From Candidatus Flexifilum breve (GTDB lineage Bacteria; Chloroflexota; Anaerolineae; Aggregatilineales; Phototrophicaceae), in assembly GCA_016717205.1 (NCBI GenBank), contig JADKGC010000001.1:62001-126000 (forward strand): a stretch of 64,000 nt of DNA, in the 5' to 3' direction. A program made the translations under genes and the position numbers. Below the pieces are notes generated by a model that was not told where the DNA came from, did no database searches, and saw only the letters and a program-made list of their open reading frames with translations. This document shows positions 35,336 to 44,863 of the stretch, piece by piece (the stretch's first letter is position 1; the number at the start of each line of letters is the position of its first letter).

Positions 35336-37228
35336 CTAGATACTTTGGGCCTGCAGTGTGAGCTGCTGCGCGCTCGGCATCGACTTGGTGAGCCGGGGCA
35401 GCGCCACGATAAACTTCTTGCGGTCGTCCTCATCCGTTTCGAGACGGATACGCCCCATGTGCATCTCGATGATCGTCTTGGCCAGCGACAAATGCAGGCG
35501 CGTCCCCGTCTTGTCGGCTTCGGTCGGCACAAAGAACGGCATCAGCAAATCGTACAGATCCGCCGCGCGGAAGGCCTGCGTCTGACACGAGATGCTGAGG
35601 ACGGACCAGTTCATATTCTCGACGACGCGATGGCTGAGCTGAATGCGAATCTCACTCTTGGCTTCCGCCGACTGCACGCAGAAGCGCGTGATATTGCTCA
35701 CGGCAACGCCCAACCGTTCCGGGTCACCATCGACCATCGGCGCGGGCGTATCACAGGCCACGTTCACCCGCAGTTCCTTGCGAGCAATCCGCGAATTCAA
35801 GCCCGTAACCGCGGCATTCACCAGCGTTTGAAAATCGATGGGCTGGTGCTCGATGGGAATGATGCCCCGCTGCATGTGTGACATCTCGACCATGTCGCCC
35901 ACCAACTGCGCGATCTGATCCACGAGCTGCGTGATCGCGGCGATCCCGTCCGCGGCGCGTTCCGGCTGTTTCTTGATCAGGTACAGCCGCAGTTTGATGT
36001 TGGAAAGCGGCGTGCGCAGTTCATGACTCAGGTGCGCGAAGAAACGATCCTTGTGTTCCTGCTCAGCGCGAAGCGCGACATTCTTGCGTTCCATTTCTTC
36101 GTTGAGCGCGGCCATCGTTTCGTCGTAGTGCTCTATGTCCTGGAGCAGCACATTGATCTGCTGCGCGAGCTGCGCGACTTCGTCGTTCCCATCAAACTCA
36201 ATCCGGCGATCATGCTGTTCCGGCGCAATTTCACGCACGCGCCGCGTGAGCGTGCCGATGCGCGAGATCACCAGCCCATCCAGCAGAATGAACGTGAACG
36301 CAACGAAAATCAGCCCGACAAGCAGCAGGGCGGTCAAGAAATAGTTCTGAGTGGCCACCCCTTCGAGATAGATATTGCGTGCCATGCTCACGCGCAGCAT
36401 GAACAGCGGATTCCCCGCTAAATCATTCAGGCAGCGATAGCCATAGACGAGGTCGTTAGCGACCGACAATCTGAAGGGACTGTCATCGGCCAGCATCTCC
36501 GCGTACACAGTAACCACGTCAGCGGGCAGATCCGGCGCTGCTAAATCGTACAGGGACAACTCGTGCCCAACGCTTTCGATGAGCACCGCCATATCATCCG
36601 ACTGCAGAAAACGGGCAAAAATGAGGCTGCCATTCGGCTCAGTGGCATGCGTGCTCGGCACAATCGGCGCGGCGGCAGCGAGCATAATCCCCTGCGGCGT
36701 TGCGATCAGCCCGGCGCTGCGGTTCTGGCTCGTCTCATATTCGAACAACGCGTCCGTTGACAGAATCGTATCGCGCACCGCTGCCGGAACATCAAAGACT
36801 GTTCGCGGTTGTTCGGGATCATAGAGCCGCTGGTAGACGACAGTCCCCGCCTCATCGATGAACAGCACGACGTCGACTTTGAACGACTCGAAGAAGTACG
36901 ACTGTAGATTGGAGTTGATGTAGCTGCGATCACCGGATTCGGCAAAGTCGTAGGTGTCATCCCAGTGACCATAGTCGCGGGTGATGTTCGCCAGAAAGCC
37001 GATTTGTTCCTTGAGCGCGATTTCACCGCGGTACAACGTCTCCTGAACCGCCTGCCGTTCCAGATTCTGGTAACCGCGTTCCAGAATGGTGCGGCTGACC
37101 ACGTAAATGGCGATAAAGCACAACGCCAGTACCACCAGCGTGACCAGCAGCGCTTTCGTGCGCAGGCTCGACATCAGCGATTGCGCCTTGAAGTGCCCTA
37201 ACTTCTCCCGCCAGACTGGTTTATTCAC
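35336..37228 (-). CDS. CHASE4-HAMP-HisKA sensor protein with degenerate ATPase domain
   Basis: 630 residues, GTG start at 37228 overlapping the receiver gene's stop (GTGA). One membrane helix (about 27-47) precedes an extracellular CHASE4-like domain (RDYGHWDDTYDF motif), a second helix lies at about 295-318, then HAMP (RRVREIAPEQHDRRIEFDGNDEVAQLA), a coiled coil and HisKA with FFAHLSHELRTPLSNIKL. The expected HATPase region is present by length, but its N box reads SNITRFCVQSA, G1 (DxGxG) is absent and G2 is GTRLHLSLAKTIIEMHMG, so ATP binding is doubtful. It may act as an allosteric or phosphatase partner of the intact kinase at 38062. Confidence 0.85.
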   Translation of the reverse strand: MNKPVWREKLGHFKAQSLMSSLRTKALLVTLVVLALCFIAIYVVSRTILERGYQNLERQAVQETLYRGEIALKEQIGFLANITRDYGHWDDTYDFAESGDRSYINSNLQSYFFESFKVDVVLFIDEAGTVVYQRLYDPEQPRTVFDVPAAVRDTILSTDALFEYETSQNRSAGLIATPQGIMLAAAAPIVPSTHATEPNGSLIFARFLQSDDMAVLIESVGHELSLYDLAAPDLPADVVTVYAEMLADDSPFRLSVANDLVYGYRCLNDLAGNPLFMLRVSMARNIYLEGVATQNYFLTALLLVGLIFVAFTFILLDGLVISRIGTLTRRVREIAPEQHDRRIEFDGNDEVAQLAQQINVLLQDIEHYDETMAALNEEMERKNVALRAEQEHKDRFFAHLSHELRTPLSNIKLRLYLIKKQPERAADGIAAITQLVDQIAQLVGDMVEMSHMQRGIIPIEHQPIDFQTLVNAAVTGLNSRIARKELRVNVACDTPAPMVDGDPERLGVAVSNITRFCVQSAEAKSEIRIQLSHRVVENMNWSVLSISCQTQAFRAADLYDLLMPFFVPTEADKTGTRLHLSLAKTIIEMHMGRIRLETDEDDRKKFIVALPRLTKSMPSAQQLTLQAQSI

Positions 37229-37590
37229 GAGAAAATCGCACCAATATCCTGCGCGAACGTGGGAAGCACGGGCTTAGGAAAGCACTTGACGAAACCAGCG
37301 TTTTCCGCGTCTACGGCGACGACCGGGTCATAATAGGCGGTGACAGCAATACACGGGAGTGCCGCGGTCGCCGGGTTTTCGTGGATGGTGCTGAGGAGCT
37401 GCCAGCCATCGACTTCCGGCATGGCCAGATCGAGAATCGCCAGCGAGTACGCGTTGTTGGCCAGATACTCCAGCGCTTCATACGCGTTGGCTGCAACATC
37501 AACCTCGATACCGTTGTAGCGAAGGATGTGAGCCAGTACCTGACAGCTTGCCAGGTCGTCATCGACAATCAGGGTTCGGGCGAGGTTCAT
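37225..37590 (-). CDS. Stand-alone response-regulator receiver (CheY-like)
   Basis: 121 residues, only a receiver domain. Acidic pocket LIVDDDLAS, phospho-acceptor Asp in LAILDLAMPEVDGWQLL, switch Thr in IAVTAYYD, and the conserved Lys in KCFPKPVLP. The start at 37590 has AAAGGA nine bases upstream; the longer frame from 37719 lacks similarity and overlaps the neighbouring receiver. No output domain, so it relays phosphate or acts by binding. Second of two tandem receivers between two sensor kinases. Confidence 0.92.
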   Translation of the reverse strand: MNLARTLIVDDDLASCQVLAHILRYNGIEVDVAANAYEALEYLANNAYSLAILDLAMPEVDGWQLLSTIHENPATAALPCIAVTAYYDPVVAVDAENAGFVKCFPKPVLPTFAQDIGAIFS

Positions 37591-37613
37591 GTCGTGTAGT
37601 CCTTTGATCGTAG

Positions 37614-38051
37614 TTATGCAGAGAGAGCTTCGGTGAATTCCGGGATGATGATGAGCAGCTGCAGCAGGTCCTGCATGAAAGTGGACGGCGTCAACGGCTT
37701 GGACATGTAATTGTGACAACCAGCGGCAATCGCTTTCTCACGGTCGCCGAGCATCGCATGGGCCGTGAGCGCGATGATCGGAATCGGCGCCAATACGGGA
37801 TCCGCTTTCAGGCGCTTGATCAGTTCCCAGCCGTCCATGACCGGCATAGAGAGATCGGTCACGATGAAGCGCGGACGCACGCTGCAAATCAGATCCAGCC
37901 CTTCCTGACCGTTGACCGCTGTGCTGACGTTTGCGCCATAAAAGTCGAGCAGAATGCGCGCCACTTCGAGGCTGCCGGGGTCATCGTCGACGACCACCAC
38001 CTCCCAGCCATACAGGACGCCGCGATTCGGGGGATTGAGACGGGCTACCAT
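37614..38051 (-). CDS. Stand-alone response-regulator receiver
   Basis: 145 residues. VVVVDDDPGS, phospho-acceptor in FIVTDLSMPVMDGWELI, ALTAHAM, NYMSKPLTP. A strong AAGGAG precedes the ATG at 38051. About 15 extra N-terminal residues and a short hydrophobic tail (LLQLLIIIPEFTEALSA) extend the core. Ten bases after the Cache kinase stop, it is the most likely direct phosphoacceptor of that kinase. Confidence 0.92.
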   Translation of the reverse strand: MVARLNPPNRGVLYGWEVVVVDDDPGSLEVARILLDFYGANVSTAVNGQEGLDLICSVRPRFIVTDLSMPVMDGWELIKRLKADPVLAPIPIIALTAHAMLGDREKAIAAGCHNYMSKPLTPSTFMQDLLQLLIIIPEFTEALSA

Positions 38052-38061
38052 ATCAGCTCCT

Positions 38062-39951
38062 TCAAGAAACCAGTTCAGCTTCGCTGACGATGGGGGCCGG
38101 GAGCGTCACGATGAACTCGCTGCCTTCGCCGACCGTGCTCCGCACCGCGACCGAGCCGCCCATAGCGTTGCACAGCTTACGCACGACGGCGAGACCTAAG
38201 CCCGTCCCTTCATACCTGCGATTGGACGTGCTGTTCACCTGCCGGAACTCATCGAAAATGAAACCGAGCGCGTGCGAGGGGATGCCAATGCCGGTATCCG
38301 TCACGCGCAGGAAGAGCAATCCGTCGTCCCACTGCAAGTGCAATACTATGGTTCCCGCGTCCGTAAACTTCACCGCATTGCCCAGCAGATTGATCGCTAT
38401 TTGCGTGACGCGGGCTTTGTCGAGCTTGAGCACGGGCGGCACCTGCGGCTCAACGACCGTCTTCAGCGCAAGCTGTTTATCAGTCGCCAACACGCTGATC
38501 TGCGTCGTCCAGTCGTCGACCATGGCGCGCACGGGCGTCGGCGCATAGACGAATTGCACGCGCCCAGCTTCAATTTTAGATACATCGAGGATGTTGTTGA
38601 TCAGTTCCAGCAGGTGTTTGCTGCTGTTGTAGATGCTGGACACCATCGGGCGCGTGACCGGGTCAAGCTGGCCAGCCATACCCTCGAGCAAGATTCCGGA
38701 GAAGCCAATGATGGCGTTCAGCGGCGTGCGCAGTTCATGCGACATGGTCGACAAGAATTCTGACTTCAAGCGGGACGATTCCGCGGCGGCTTCCGTCGCG
38801 ATCTGCAATTCGGCGATCAGGTTTTCACGTTGGTGAGCCTCCGCCGCCAACTGCTGATCACGCTGGTGCAGACGCGTGGTCATCTGGTTGAACGCATCGG
38901 TCACAGAACCCAGCTCGTCCGAGCGCACAATCGGAATGACCTGACTGAGCTCACCCCGCCCCACGCGCGCGGCACCGGCGGCCAAGGTGGTCAGCGGCTG
39001 AAAGATGTAGCGACTCAACTGGCGCGTCATCACAAACAGAATCACGGCGTAGAAACCCGCCATGATCGCGATGAGCAGCAGCAGCGCGGTTCGACTGACG
39101 CCAAACGCTTCTGCTTCTTGGACTTCGGTAACGATCAGCCAATTCGTCTCAGCGACCGGACTGGTCGCCGCCAACACCGATTGCCCCGCAAGGTTCGTAG
39201 TGATGCCTGACCACGCCATGTCCGGTTGCGCCCGCAGTTGACTGAGACCTGCCTGATTGAACATGTTGACGCGGTTGATGACAGCCGCGCGATCCGTATG
39301 CGCGAACAAATCACCTTCCGCATCGATCACATACGCCGTCCCCGTTTGGCCAAAGCGAATGCTGTCAACCGTATCCCACAGCACGTTCATACTTAAGCGC
39401 GCGGCCACCACGCCGCCATCAGGTGCGGGCGCAGATACGATCAAATACAGCGCATTATCGCCCGTCAACTGCACCTCGCTGATGTAGCGCTCGCCGGCAA
39501 GCGCGCGCGCAAACCAGGTCGATTGGCGCATGGTGAGCTGCTGCGCCAGCGTCGCCTCATCCCGGTAAGCAGAGACATACACCTGACCGCGTTGATCAAG
39601 TCGCAAGAGTTCGAGCAGCGCGTCATTTTGCTGCAGGAGATCATCAGCGAATTCCGGGCGCAGTTCGAGATACGTTCGCTGTATCAGCCCAAGCGTGTCG
39701 AGCGGCACCAGCGCGTCTTCGACGAAATGCGCTACGGTCGTACTCGCGAAGGCCGCCGCTTCCGCCTGCCGATCATGCCACGACTGTTCTTCGGTGCGGT
39801 AGATGAACGTATACACGGCCACGCTGATGAGCACAAACGGCACCAACAGCCCCACCCCAATGATGATGGGCAGGCTTTTGCGCACGCTGATCGTGGGCGT
39901 AAATGGCCCGGTCGGCAGCGTGGATGGACTGGGCACAGACGTTAGGGTCAT
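38062..39951 (-). CDS. Cache-domain sensor histidine kinase
   Basis: 629 residues. A membrane helix at about 27-50 (LPIIIGVGLLVPFVLISVAVY) is followed by a double-Cache-like extracellular domain to about 280, with the STWFARALAG and GQTGTAYVIDAEGDLFAHTD motifs. Then come a second helix (LLLLIAIMAGFYAVILFVM), HAMP (PLTTLAAGAARVGRGELSQVIPIVRSDELGSV), HisKA (STMSHELRTPLNAIIGF) and a fully intact HATPase (NLLGNAVKF, TDTGIGIP, GTGLGLAVV). Its ATG overlaps the stop of the binding-lipoprotein gene (ATGA), so the two are made together. That suggests that the bound lipoprotein is the actual sensor input. Confidence 0.93.
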   Translation of the reverse strand: MTLTSVPSPSTLPTGPFTPTISVRKSLPIIIGVGLLVPFVLISVAVYTFIYRTEEQSWHDRQAEAAAFASTTVAHFVEDALVPLDTLGLIQRTYLELRPEFADDLLQQNDALLELLRLDQRGQVYVSAYRDEATLAQQLTMRQSTWFARALAGERYISEVQLTGDNALYLIVSAPAPDGGVVAARLSMNVLWDTVDSIRFGQTGTAYVIDAEGDLFAHTDRAAVINRVNMFNQAGLSQLRAQPDMAWSGITTNLAGQSVLAATSPVAETNWLIVTEVQEAEAFGVSRTALLLLIAIMAGFYAVILFVMTRQLSRYIFQPLTTLAAGAARVGRGELSQVIPIVRSDELGSVTDAFNQMTTRLHQRDQQLAAEAHQRENLIAELQIATEAAAESSRLKSEFLSTMSHELRTPLNAIIGFSGILLEGMAGQLDPVTRPMVSSIYNSSKHLLELINNILDVSKIEAGRVQFVYAPTPVRAMVDDWTTQISVLATDKQLALKTVVEPQVPPVLKLDKARVTQIAINLLGNAVKFTDAGTIVLHLQWDDGLLFLRVTDTGIGIPSHALGFIFDEFRQVNSTSNRRYEGTGLGLAVVRKLCNAMGGSVAVRSTVGEGSEFIVTLPAPIVSEAELVS

Positions 39952-41096
39952 GGTGCATCCCCTTCTTCATAGCGCTGCCAGATCGCTTGACGCAGGGCGT
40001 ACCCCTCCGCGCTCAATGGCAGTCCAATTTCGGCATTTTGCAGCATGGTCTCGGTCGGAAATATGGCGAGATTATTGCGAATTTCGGCTGGCACTAAGTC
40101 CTGCACGCCTTCGACCGTCGTCGCATAACCGGTGGCGACGACGTTCGCCGCGCTGATATCCGGCCGCAGCAGGAAATTCAGGAAGAGTTCGGCAGTGGCT
40201 TGATGCGCGCTGTTCGCCGGAATAACCAGATTATCCCCCCACAACAGCGCGCCATCTTCGGGGATGACATACTCGATCGGCAGTGAGGGATCACTGGCGG
40301 CAAACAGATCGTAAACCCAACCGTAGGCCAGCATCAGCTCACCACTTTCCAGCAGTCCAATCGAGGTCGCCAGACTGGGATCGATGATGGTGGCATTGGC
40401 ACGCAGGGCGCGCAGATGTTCCAATGCGGCTTCTAGTTCCGCCGGGTCTTCCGAGTTGATCGAGTAGCCGAGGCTTTTCAGCGCGATGTTGATCATGTAG
40501 CTCTGAAATTCCCAGATGCCGACTTTCCCCGCGTAGCGCGGATCCCACAGCGCATCCCAATTACGCACCGGATCCGGCACCAAATCCGTCCGTACGAGGA
40601 TGCCTGTTGTCCCCCAGTGAAACGGGATGGTGTAGCGATTATCGGGGTCATGCACCAGATTGCGGAAATTGGCGGATACATTGCGGAAGTTCGGGAGATT
40701 CTCGTAATTGAGCGGAGCGAGCAGCCCGGCCTGAATTACCTCGGGAATGTAGTCATTGTCCAGCAGCACCACATCGTAGCTGGGGGTGCCGCGCATCGCG
40801 GCAATCGCTTCGTCGGCGTCCGTATAGCTGGAGGCGACTACCTCAATGCCGTATTCCACTTCAAAGGCTTCGAGCACCGACTGCGGAATGTAGTCCGGCC
40901 AACCATAAAATGAAAGACCGCTGACCGGCGGCTGCGCGGTGGGCGGTGCGGATGTCGAAACGGTGGGGGAACATCCCAGTAATGTGACTGCTAACGTAGC
41001 CAAAAAGACGCCGAAGCGCAACCCGCCAGCAGTGCTGGTGGCTGGGCGAGTCAATATGGGCTGAGAGCGGCGTAGGGATACGTTGGAAAAAACCAT
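39948..41096 (-). CDS. Polyamine-type (PotD/PotF-like) ABC substrate-binding lipoprotein
   Basis: 382 residues. A long n-region, a hydrophobic segment GVFLATLAVTL and the lipobox LLGC (Cys42) mark an exported lipoprotein. The mature part is a type II binding protein: LSFYGWPDYIPQSVLEAFEVEYGIEVVASSYTDADEAIAAM, YDVVLLDNDYIPEVIQAGLL, FHWGTTGILVRTDLV, and the TSIGLLESGELMLAYGW hinge region, all as in spermidine/putrescine PotD. No permease or ATPase is near. Instead, it heads a five-gene signalling operon. It is therefore better read as a ligand-presenting co-receptor than as part of an importer. Confidence 0.9.
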   Translation of the reverse strand: MVFSNVSLRRSQPILTRPATSTAGGLRFGVFLATLAVTLLGCSPTVSTSAPPTAQPPVSGLSFYGWPDYIPQSVLEAFEVEYGIEVVASSYTDADEAIAAMRGTPSYDVVLLDNDYIPEVIQAGLLAPLNYENLPNFRNVSANFRNLVHDPDNRYTIPFHWGTTGILVRTDLVPDPVRNWDALWDPRYAGKVGIWEFQSYMINIALKSLGYSINSEDPAELEAALEHLRALRANATIIDPSLATSIGLLESGELMLAYGWVYDLFAASDPSLPIEYVIPEDGALLWGDNLVIPANSAHQATAELFLNFLLRPDISAANVVATGYATTVEGVQDLVPAEIRNNLAIFPTETMLQNAEIGLPLSAEGYALRQAIWQRYEEGDAP

Positions 41097-41689
41097 TCTT
41101 TGTTCGCAGATCAGGGTAGTGATCGAATGTCCTTAGTATATTTGTTTACAAACTTATATTGATCGGCAGTGCGACTAGTTGTTTTGGGCGGATTTTGCCT
41201 AGACGAAAGAACAGTTCAAATGTTCTAGTATTTAAGTTAATAGATTCATCCTCTGCAGGGCACTTTCCCCGTGATTCTCACATTACCCGCGCCAAGTGCC
41301 CCAACCTGGCGCGATTTCTAGGCGATTCTCCATCGAACATTGAGAATCACTTAGATTGCCGAACGCACTGCAGCTGCCCAACGACCAGCGAATAGAACTT
41401 AAGTCATAGTCAGACCATGGCAGATGACCTTACGCGCGCACTTGTTCGGGATGATAATACGAATTAGTGGTGGTATTTTGCAGTCTGGGCACAACTTGAG
41501 CGACAAGCGGATCGGAACTAATTCCTAACGCGCTCGCAACTGGCGACCCAACTGCCCGGCAGTCTAGACATGGCTGAATCGCGCAAAAAGTGATCGTTAT
41601 AACATTCCAACGATTCATTTCTTGAAATTTGTTAATATTCACATGAAACTAGAATTTGTCGCTATTTTCGGACACCTCACGAGCGAGGT
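41097..41689. other. 593-bp divergent gene-free region, AT-richer than surroundings
   Basis: Separates the leftward signalling operon from the rightward BTAD regulator. Short open frames inside it have no ribosome sites or recognisable sequence. It contains the inverted repeat TTTGT-TT-ACAAA near 41150, the possible structured RNA at 41258-41350, and long AT-rich stretches just before the regulator (41580-41660). I could not define either promoter convincingly. Confidence 0.6.
41258..41350. ncRNA. Possible pseudoknotted RNA or cis-regulatory structure
   Basis: Three exact inverted repeats interlock. Stem B: GTGATTCTCA (41271-41280) with TGAGAATCAC (41341-41350). Inside it, stem C: CGCGCCA (41288-41294) with TGGCGCG (41307-41313). 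The loop of C contains AGTGCCC (41295-41301), complementary to GGGCACT (41258-41264) just outside stem B, which would form a pseudoknot. A small CGAT/ATCG hairpin (41323-41335) also lies inside B. Strand is not determined, because palindromic stems fit both. Confidence 0.35.
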
Positions 41690-44600
41690 ATGAGCCAACA
41701 GTTACGCGAACAGCAAATTCCACGCTTAGCCAGCGCCATTGAGCGCCCACGCGTGGAGCACAGCCTCGAGCAGGTGTTTGATCACCGATTGCTGCTCGTG
41801 TGCGCCCCAGCCGGTTTTGGCAAAACCACTGCCGTCGCGCAGTTGGCTCGATCAACGCCGCATACCGTTATATGGCATACGGTTGATGAACAGGAACGCG
41901 ACTTTCCGATCCTGTATCAGCAGTTCACCGCCGCTCTGCAGAACGTCTTCCCGCGCCTGACCATTGATGCCAATCCTCCCTCGTATGAACCCGGTGAACT
42001 CGCCGTCAGCCTGACCAACCTGCTGCGCAAAACGCCTGAAGACAAACTGCTGATCATACTGGACGATGTGCAGAACATCAGCGGCTCGTCGATTTGTGAG
42101 GCGTGGTTGCAATCGTTCGTGTCGCTGCTGCCATCCAAATGCCACCTGATTCTGATCAGCCGCACGCCGCCCGCACTCTCGCTGACTGAAATGATCGCCC
42201 GCCGCGAAGTCGTCGCCATGAGCGAAGAGGAACTGCGGTTTACGAACAGCGAAATCGAAGAACTCGCGCTGCACATGCGCGGTGCGCGCCTCGGCGCGAG
42301 TGAGGCCGAAGAACTCACGAATCGCCTGCAGGGTTGGCCCGCGGGGATCATTCTCGCGCTGCGTCCCCTGCCGACCGCCGTCGAGCAGCTGCTGCCTACG
42401 GGCAGCGTCACGCCCGAAGCCCTGTTTGATGCGCTCGCCAGTTCCATGCTCGACGCGCAGCCCCGCGGCCTGCGCGAATTCCTGCTCGCCTCCTCAACCC
42501 TCGCCCGTATGACGCCGGAACTCACAGCTAATGTACTCGGCCTGCAAAATGGCGCGGCGTGGCTCGGCGAAGCGCTCGAACAAAATATGTTCCTGTCCCG
42601 CGTCCCCGGCGGGCTGGCCTATCACAAGCTCTTTCGCGCGTTCCTGCAGCGTCAACTGCGGCGCATCAATGAAACCGCCTTCGTCGATTTACACTTGAAA
42701 GCCGCCCGGTATTTCGTCGATCAGGGCGAGCTTGTGCAAGCGTTTGAGCACTTCATGATCGGGGGTGCGGCTGATAAAGCCAGCGCCGCTATCGATGGTG
42801 TGCTGCATCTGTACTTTGCGCAAAGCCGCGCCGAAACGCTGCTCCAGTGGAATACCGAGCTGCAAACCGCGGGGATCAACAATGCGAAGCTGCTGTACTA
42901 CGCGGCTATCATCCACATCGACCGCCTGAACTACGAAGCGGCGACGCCCGAGCTTGATCAGGCAGAAGCGCTCTTCCAGCAAGAAGGTAACAGCGAGCGC
43001 GTCGCGGAAATTCAGCTCCAGCGCGCCCGTATGAACCTCATCAACGGCTATTATCTGGCGGCGATTGCGGGTGCGGAGAAACTGCTGCACCGCACCGAGG
43101 ACGCGACCAATCTGCATGGGCGTGCGCTGCGCGTCATCGGTTTCGCCTATTTGCGTCTTGGCAACTCCGATATCGCGGTGAAATATCTCGAAGAAGCGCT
43201 GCCGCTCAGCCGCGACCCCGGCGATAAGCTGGCGCTCTCCAGTCTGCTCCAAGATCTGCAGATCGTCTACCTCCGTCTCGGTCGGCTTAGCGAGGCGAGC
43301 GCCTGCCTGCAAGAAGTCGTCGCGCTGCGGCGTGCGCTGGGCATTTCCAGCCTGCTGGCGCGCGCGCTCAACGACCTTGGCTACCACTACCATCAGCATG
43401 GTGACTATACGCAAGCCTACGCGACCATCCAAGAAGGTTTGAGCGTCGTCGCGCGCATTCGCAACAAACGCATCGAAAGCTATCTCCTGTGGAGCCTGGC
43501 GGACTTGCAGCGCGACCGCGGCAGCTTTGACGAAGCGTGGCAGTTGTACAGCCGCGCGCTGGAATTCACGGGCAACCGTGACCCCAACCTGCGCTGCAAC
43601 GTGCTCATCAATGCATCGATTTTGCGGCGCTGGCAAAACGCATGGATCGAAGCCGCATCACTCGCCGAAGAAGCGGTCGCCTTAGCCGAAACCCACAGCC
43701 TCGGCATCGAAACACTGGTCGGTCAGGCGCACTTCTGGGCGGTGCAGGGCTTACAAGGCGATGCGTCGAACGCCTTCGAACAGCTCGTCCGTCTCGGTCA
43801 GGCGCTCAGTCAGAAGCATGCCGTGAGTGAAGCCGCGCAGGTGTTGGCGCTGTGCGCTGAAGTCAGCCTCGCGCAAGATAATCAAGCGCGCGCCCGGCAC
43901 TACCTTGACAGCGCGGCGGAACTCATCAACCTCGGCGCGAGTGCGCAGCCGGTCATCGCGGAACTGACCTACACGCCGAAGCTGCAAGGGTTTGCCCTCG
44001 CCAACAGCGGCAGCTACCCCCACCTGATTGCGCGCCTCAAACATCTACAGAAGAGCCGTGTCGGGACAGCGGTCGTCACCCGCCTTGAAGATCGGCTGGC
44101 GAACGACTACACCTACAGTCTACGCATTCTCACGCTCGGCAAAGAGAAGATCGAGCGCGACGGCGTGCCGATTCTCCCCGGCGAATGGCGCGCGACCGCC
44201 GCCCGCGAACTGTTCTTCTACCTGTTGTTCATGGGCGCGAAACGCCGCGAGGAGATCAGCCTCGACTTCTGGCCGGACACCGACCCGCAGAAGGTACGGT
44301 CGAACTTCCACACGACGCTGTACCGCGTCCGTCAGGCATTGGGCGACAATATCATCGTCTTCAAGGATGATCAGTACATGATTCATCCCGACCTTGACAT
44401 CTGGTGCGATGCGCACGAGTTCGAAAAACTGGTGGAACGCGCGCAAGACCTGAGCGTGCGCGACGCTCGCACCGAAGACCTGTATCGCCGCGCCGTCGAC
44501 CTGTATCAAGGCGAACTGTTGCCGCTGCTGGATCAGGAATGGCTGACCCCGTACCGGGAAAACCTCGGCGAGTTGTATCTGGAAGCGCTCATCGGTTTGG

Positions 44601-44839
44601 CGCGCTGTGGTCAGGCGCGGCGCGATTTCCGGCAGGCGTTGAAGTTGTTCAAGCAGGCGCTCAAGGTCGACCGTTACCGCGAGGACGTGCACCGTTCGAT
44701 CATGATGTGTTACGCCGAACAAGGGGAAAAACACAAGATCTATGCCCACATTCAAGAGCTGAAGAAAATTCTGTGGAATGACTTAAGAACCGAACCATCA
44801 AAAGATACTATTCATTTAGCCAGAACTTTGCTCAGCTAG
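41690..44839 (+). CDS. AAA(NTPase)-TPR-BTAD transcriptional activator (MalT/SARP hybrid)
   Basis: 1049 residues. The N-terminal STAND-type NTPase resembles MalT: Walker A in LLVCAPAGFGKTTAVAQLA (about 36-54) and Walker B in KLLIILDDVQNISG. Residues about 330-790 are helical TPR-like repeats (tandem AYLRLGNSDIAVKYLEEALPL-type units). A winged-helix DNA-binding domain of the OmpR/SARP kind spans about 803-890 (LRILTLGKEKIERDGVPI ... LDFWPDTDPQKVRSNFHTTLYRVRQALG). It is followed by a bacterial transcriptional activator domain (about 900-1045, DLYQGELLPLLDQEWLTPYRENL). It likely needs ATP and a ligand or partner to activate. A clear terminator follows, after which small peptide genes begin, its best candidate targets. 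Confidence 0.92.
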   Translation: MSQQLREQQIPRLASAIERPRVEHSLEQVFDHRLLLVCAPAGFGKTTAVAQLARSTPHTVIWHTVDEQERDFPILYQQFTAALQNVFPRLTIDANPPSYEPGELAVSLTNLLRKTPEDKLLIILDDVQNISGSSICEAWLQSFVSLLPSKCHLILISRTPPALSLTEMIARREVVAMSEEELRFTNSEIEELALHMRGARLGASEAEELTNRLQGWPAGIILALRPLPTAVEQLLPTGSVTPEALFDALASSMLDAQPRGLREFLLASSTLARMTPELTANVLGLQNGAAWLGEALEQNMFLSRVPGGLAYHKLFRAFLQRQLRRINETAFVDLHLKAARYFVDQGELVQAFEHFMIGGAADKASAAIDGVLHLYFAQSRAETLLQWNTELQTAGINNAKLLYYAAIIHIDRLNYEAATPELDQAEALFQQEGNSERVAEIQLQRARMNLINGYYLAAIAGAEKLLHRTEDATNLHGRALRVIGFAYLRLGNSDIAVKYLEEALPLSRDPGDKLALSSLLQDLQIVYLRLGRLSEASACLQEVVALRRALGISSLLARALNDLGYHYHQHGDYTQAYATIQEGLSVVARIRNKRIESYLLWSLADLQRDRGSFDEAWQLYSRALEFTGNRDPNLRCNVLINASILRRWQNAWIEAASLAEEAVALAETHSLGIETLVGQAHFWAVQGLQGDASNAFEQLVRLGQALSQKHAVSEAAQVLALCAEVSLAQDNQARARHYLDSAAELINLGASAQPVIAELTYTPKLQGFALANSGSYPHLIARLKHLQKSRVGTAVVTRLEDRLANDYTYSLRILTLGKEKIERDGVPILPGEWRATAARELFFYLLFMGAKRREEISLDFWPDTDPQKVRSNFHTTLYRVRQALGDNIIVFKDDQYMIHPDLDIWCDAHEFEKLVERAQDLSVRDARTEDLYRRAVDLYQGELLPLLDQEWLTPYRENLGELYLEALIGLARCGQARRDFRQALKLFKQALKVDRYREDVHRSIMMCYAEQGEKHKIYAHIQELKKILWNDLRTEPSKDTIHLARTLLS

Positions 44840-44863
44840 AACTCATTTTTGCCGAATTTAATT

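Noticed and set aside
41159..41642. Short open frames in the 41.1-41.7 kb gap
   Set aside because: No ribosome sites, atypical amino-acid composition and no recognisable families; a structured non-coding region fits better.
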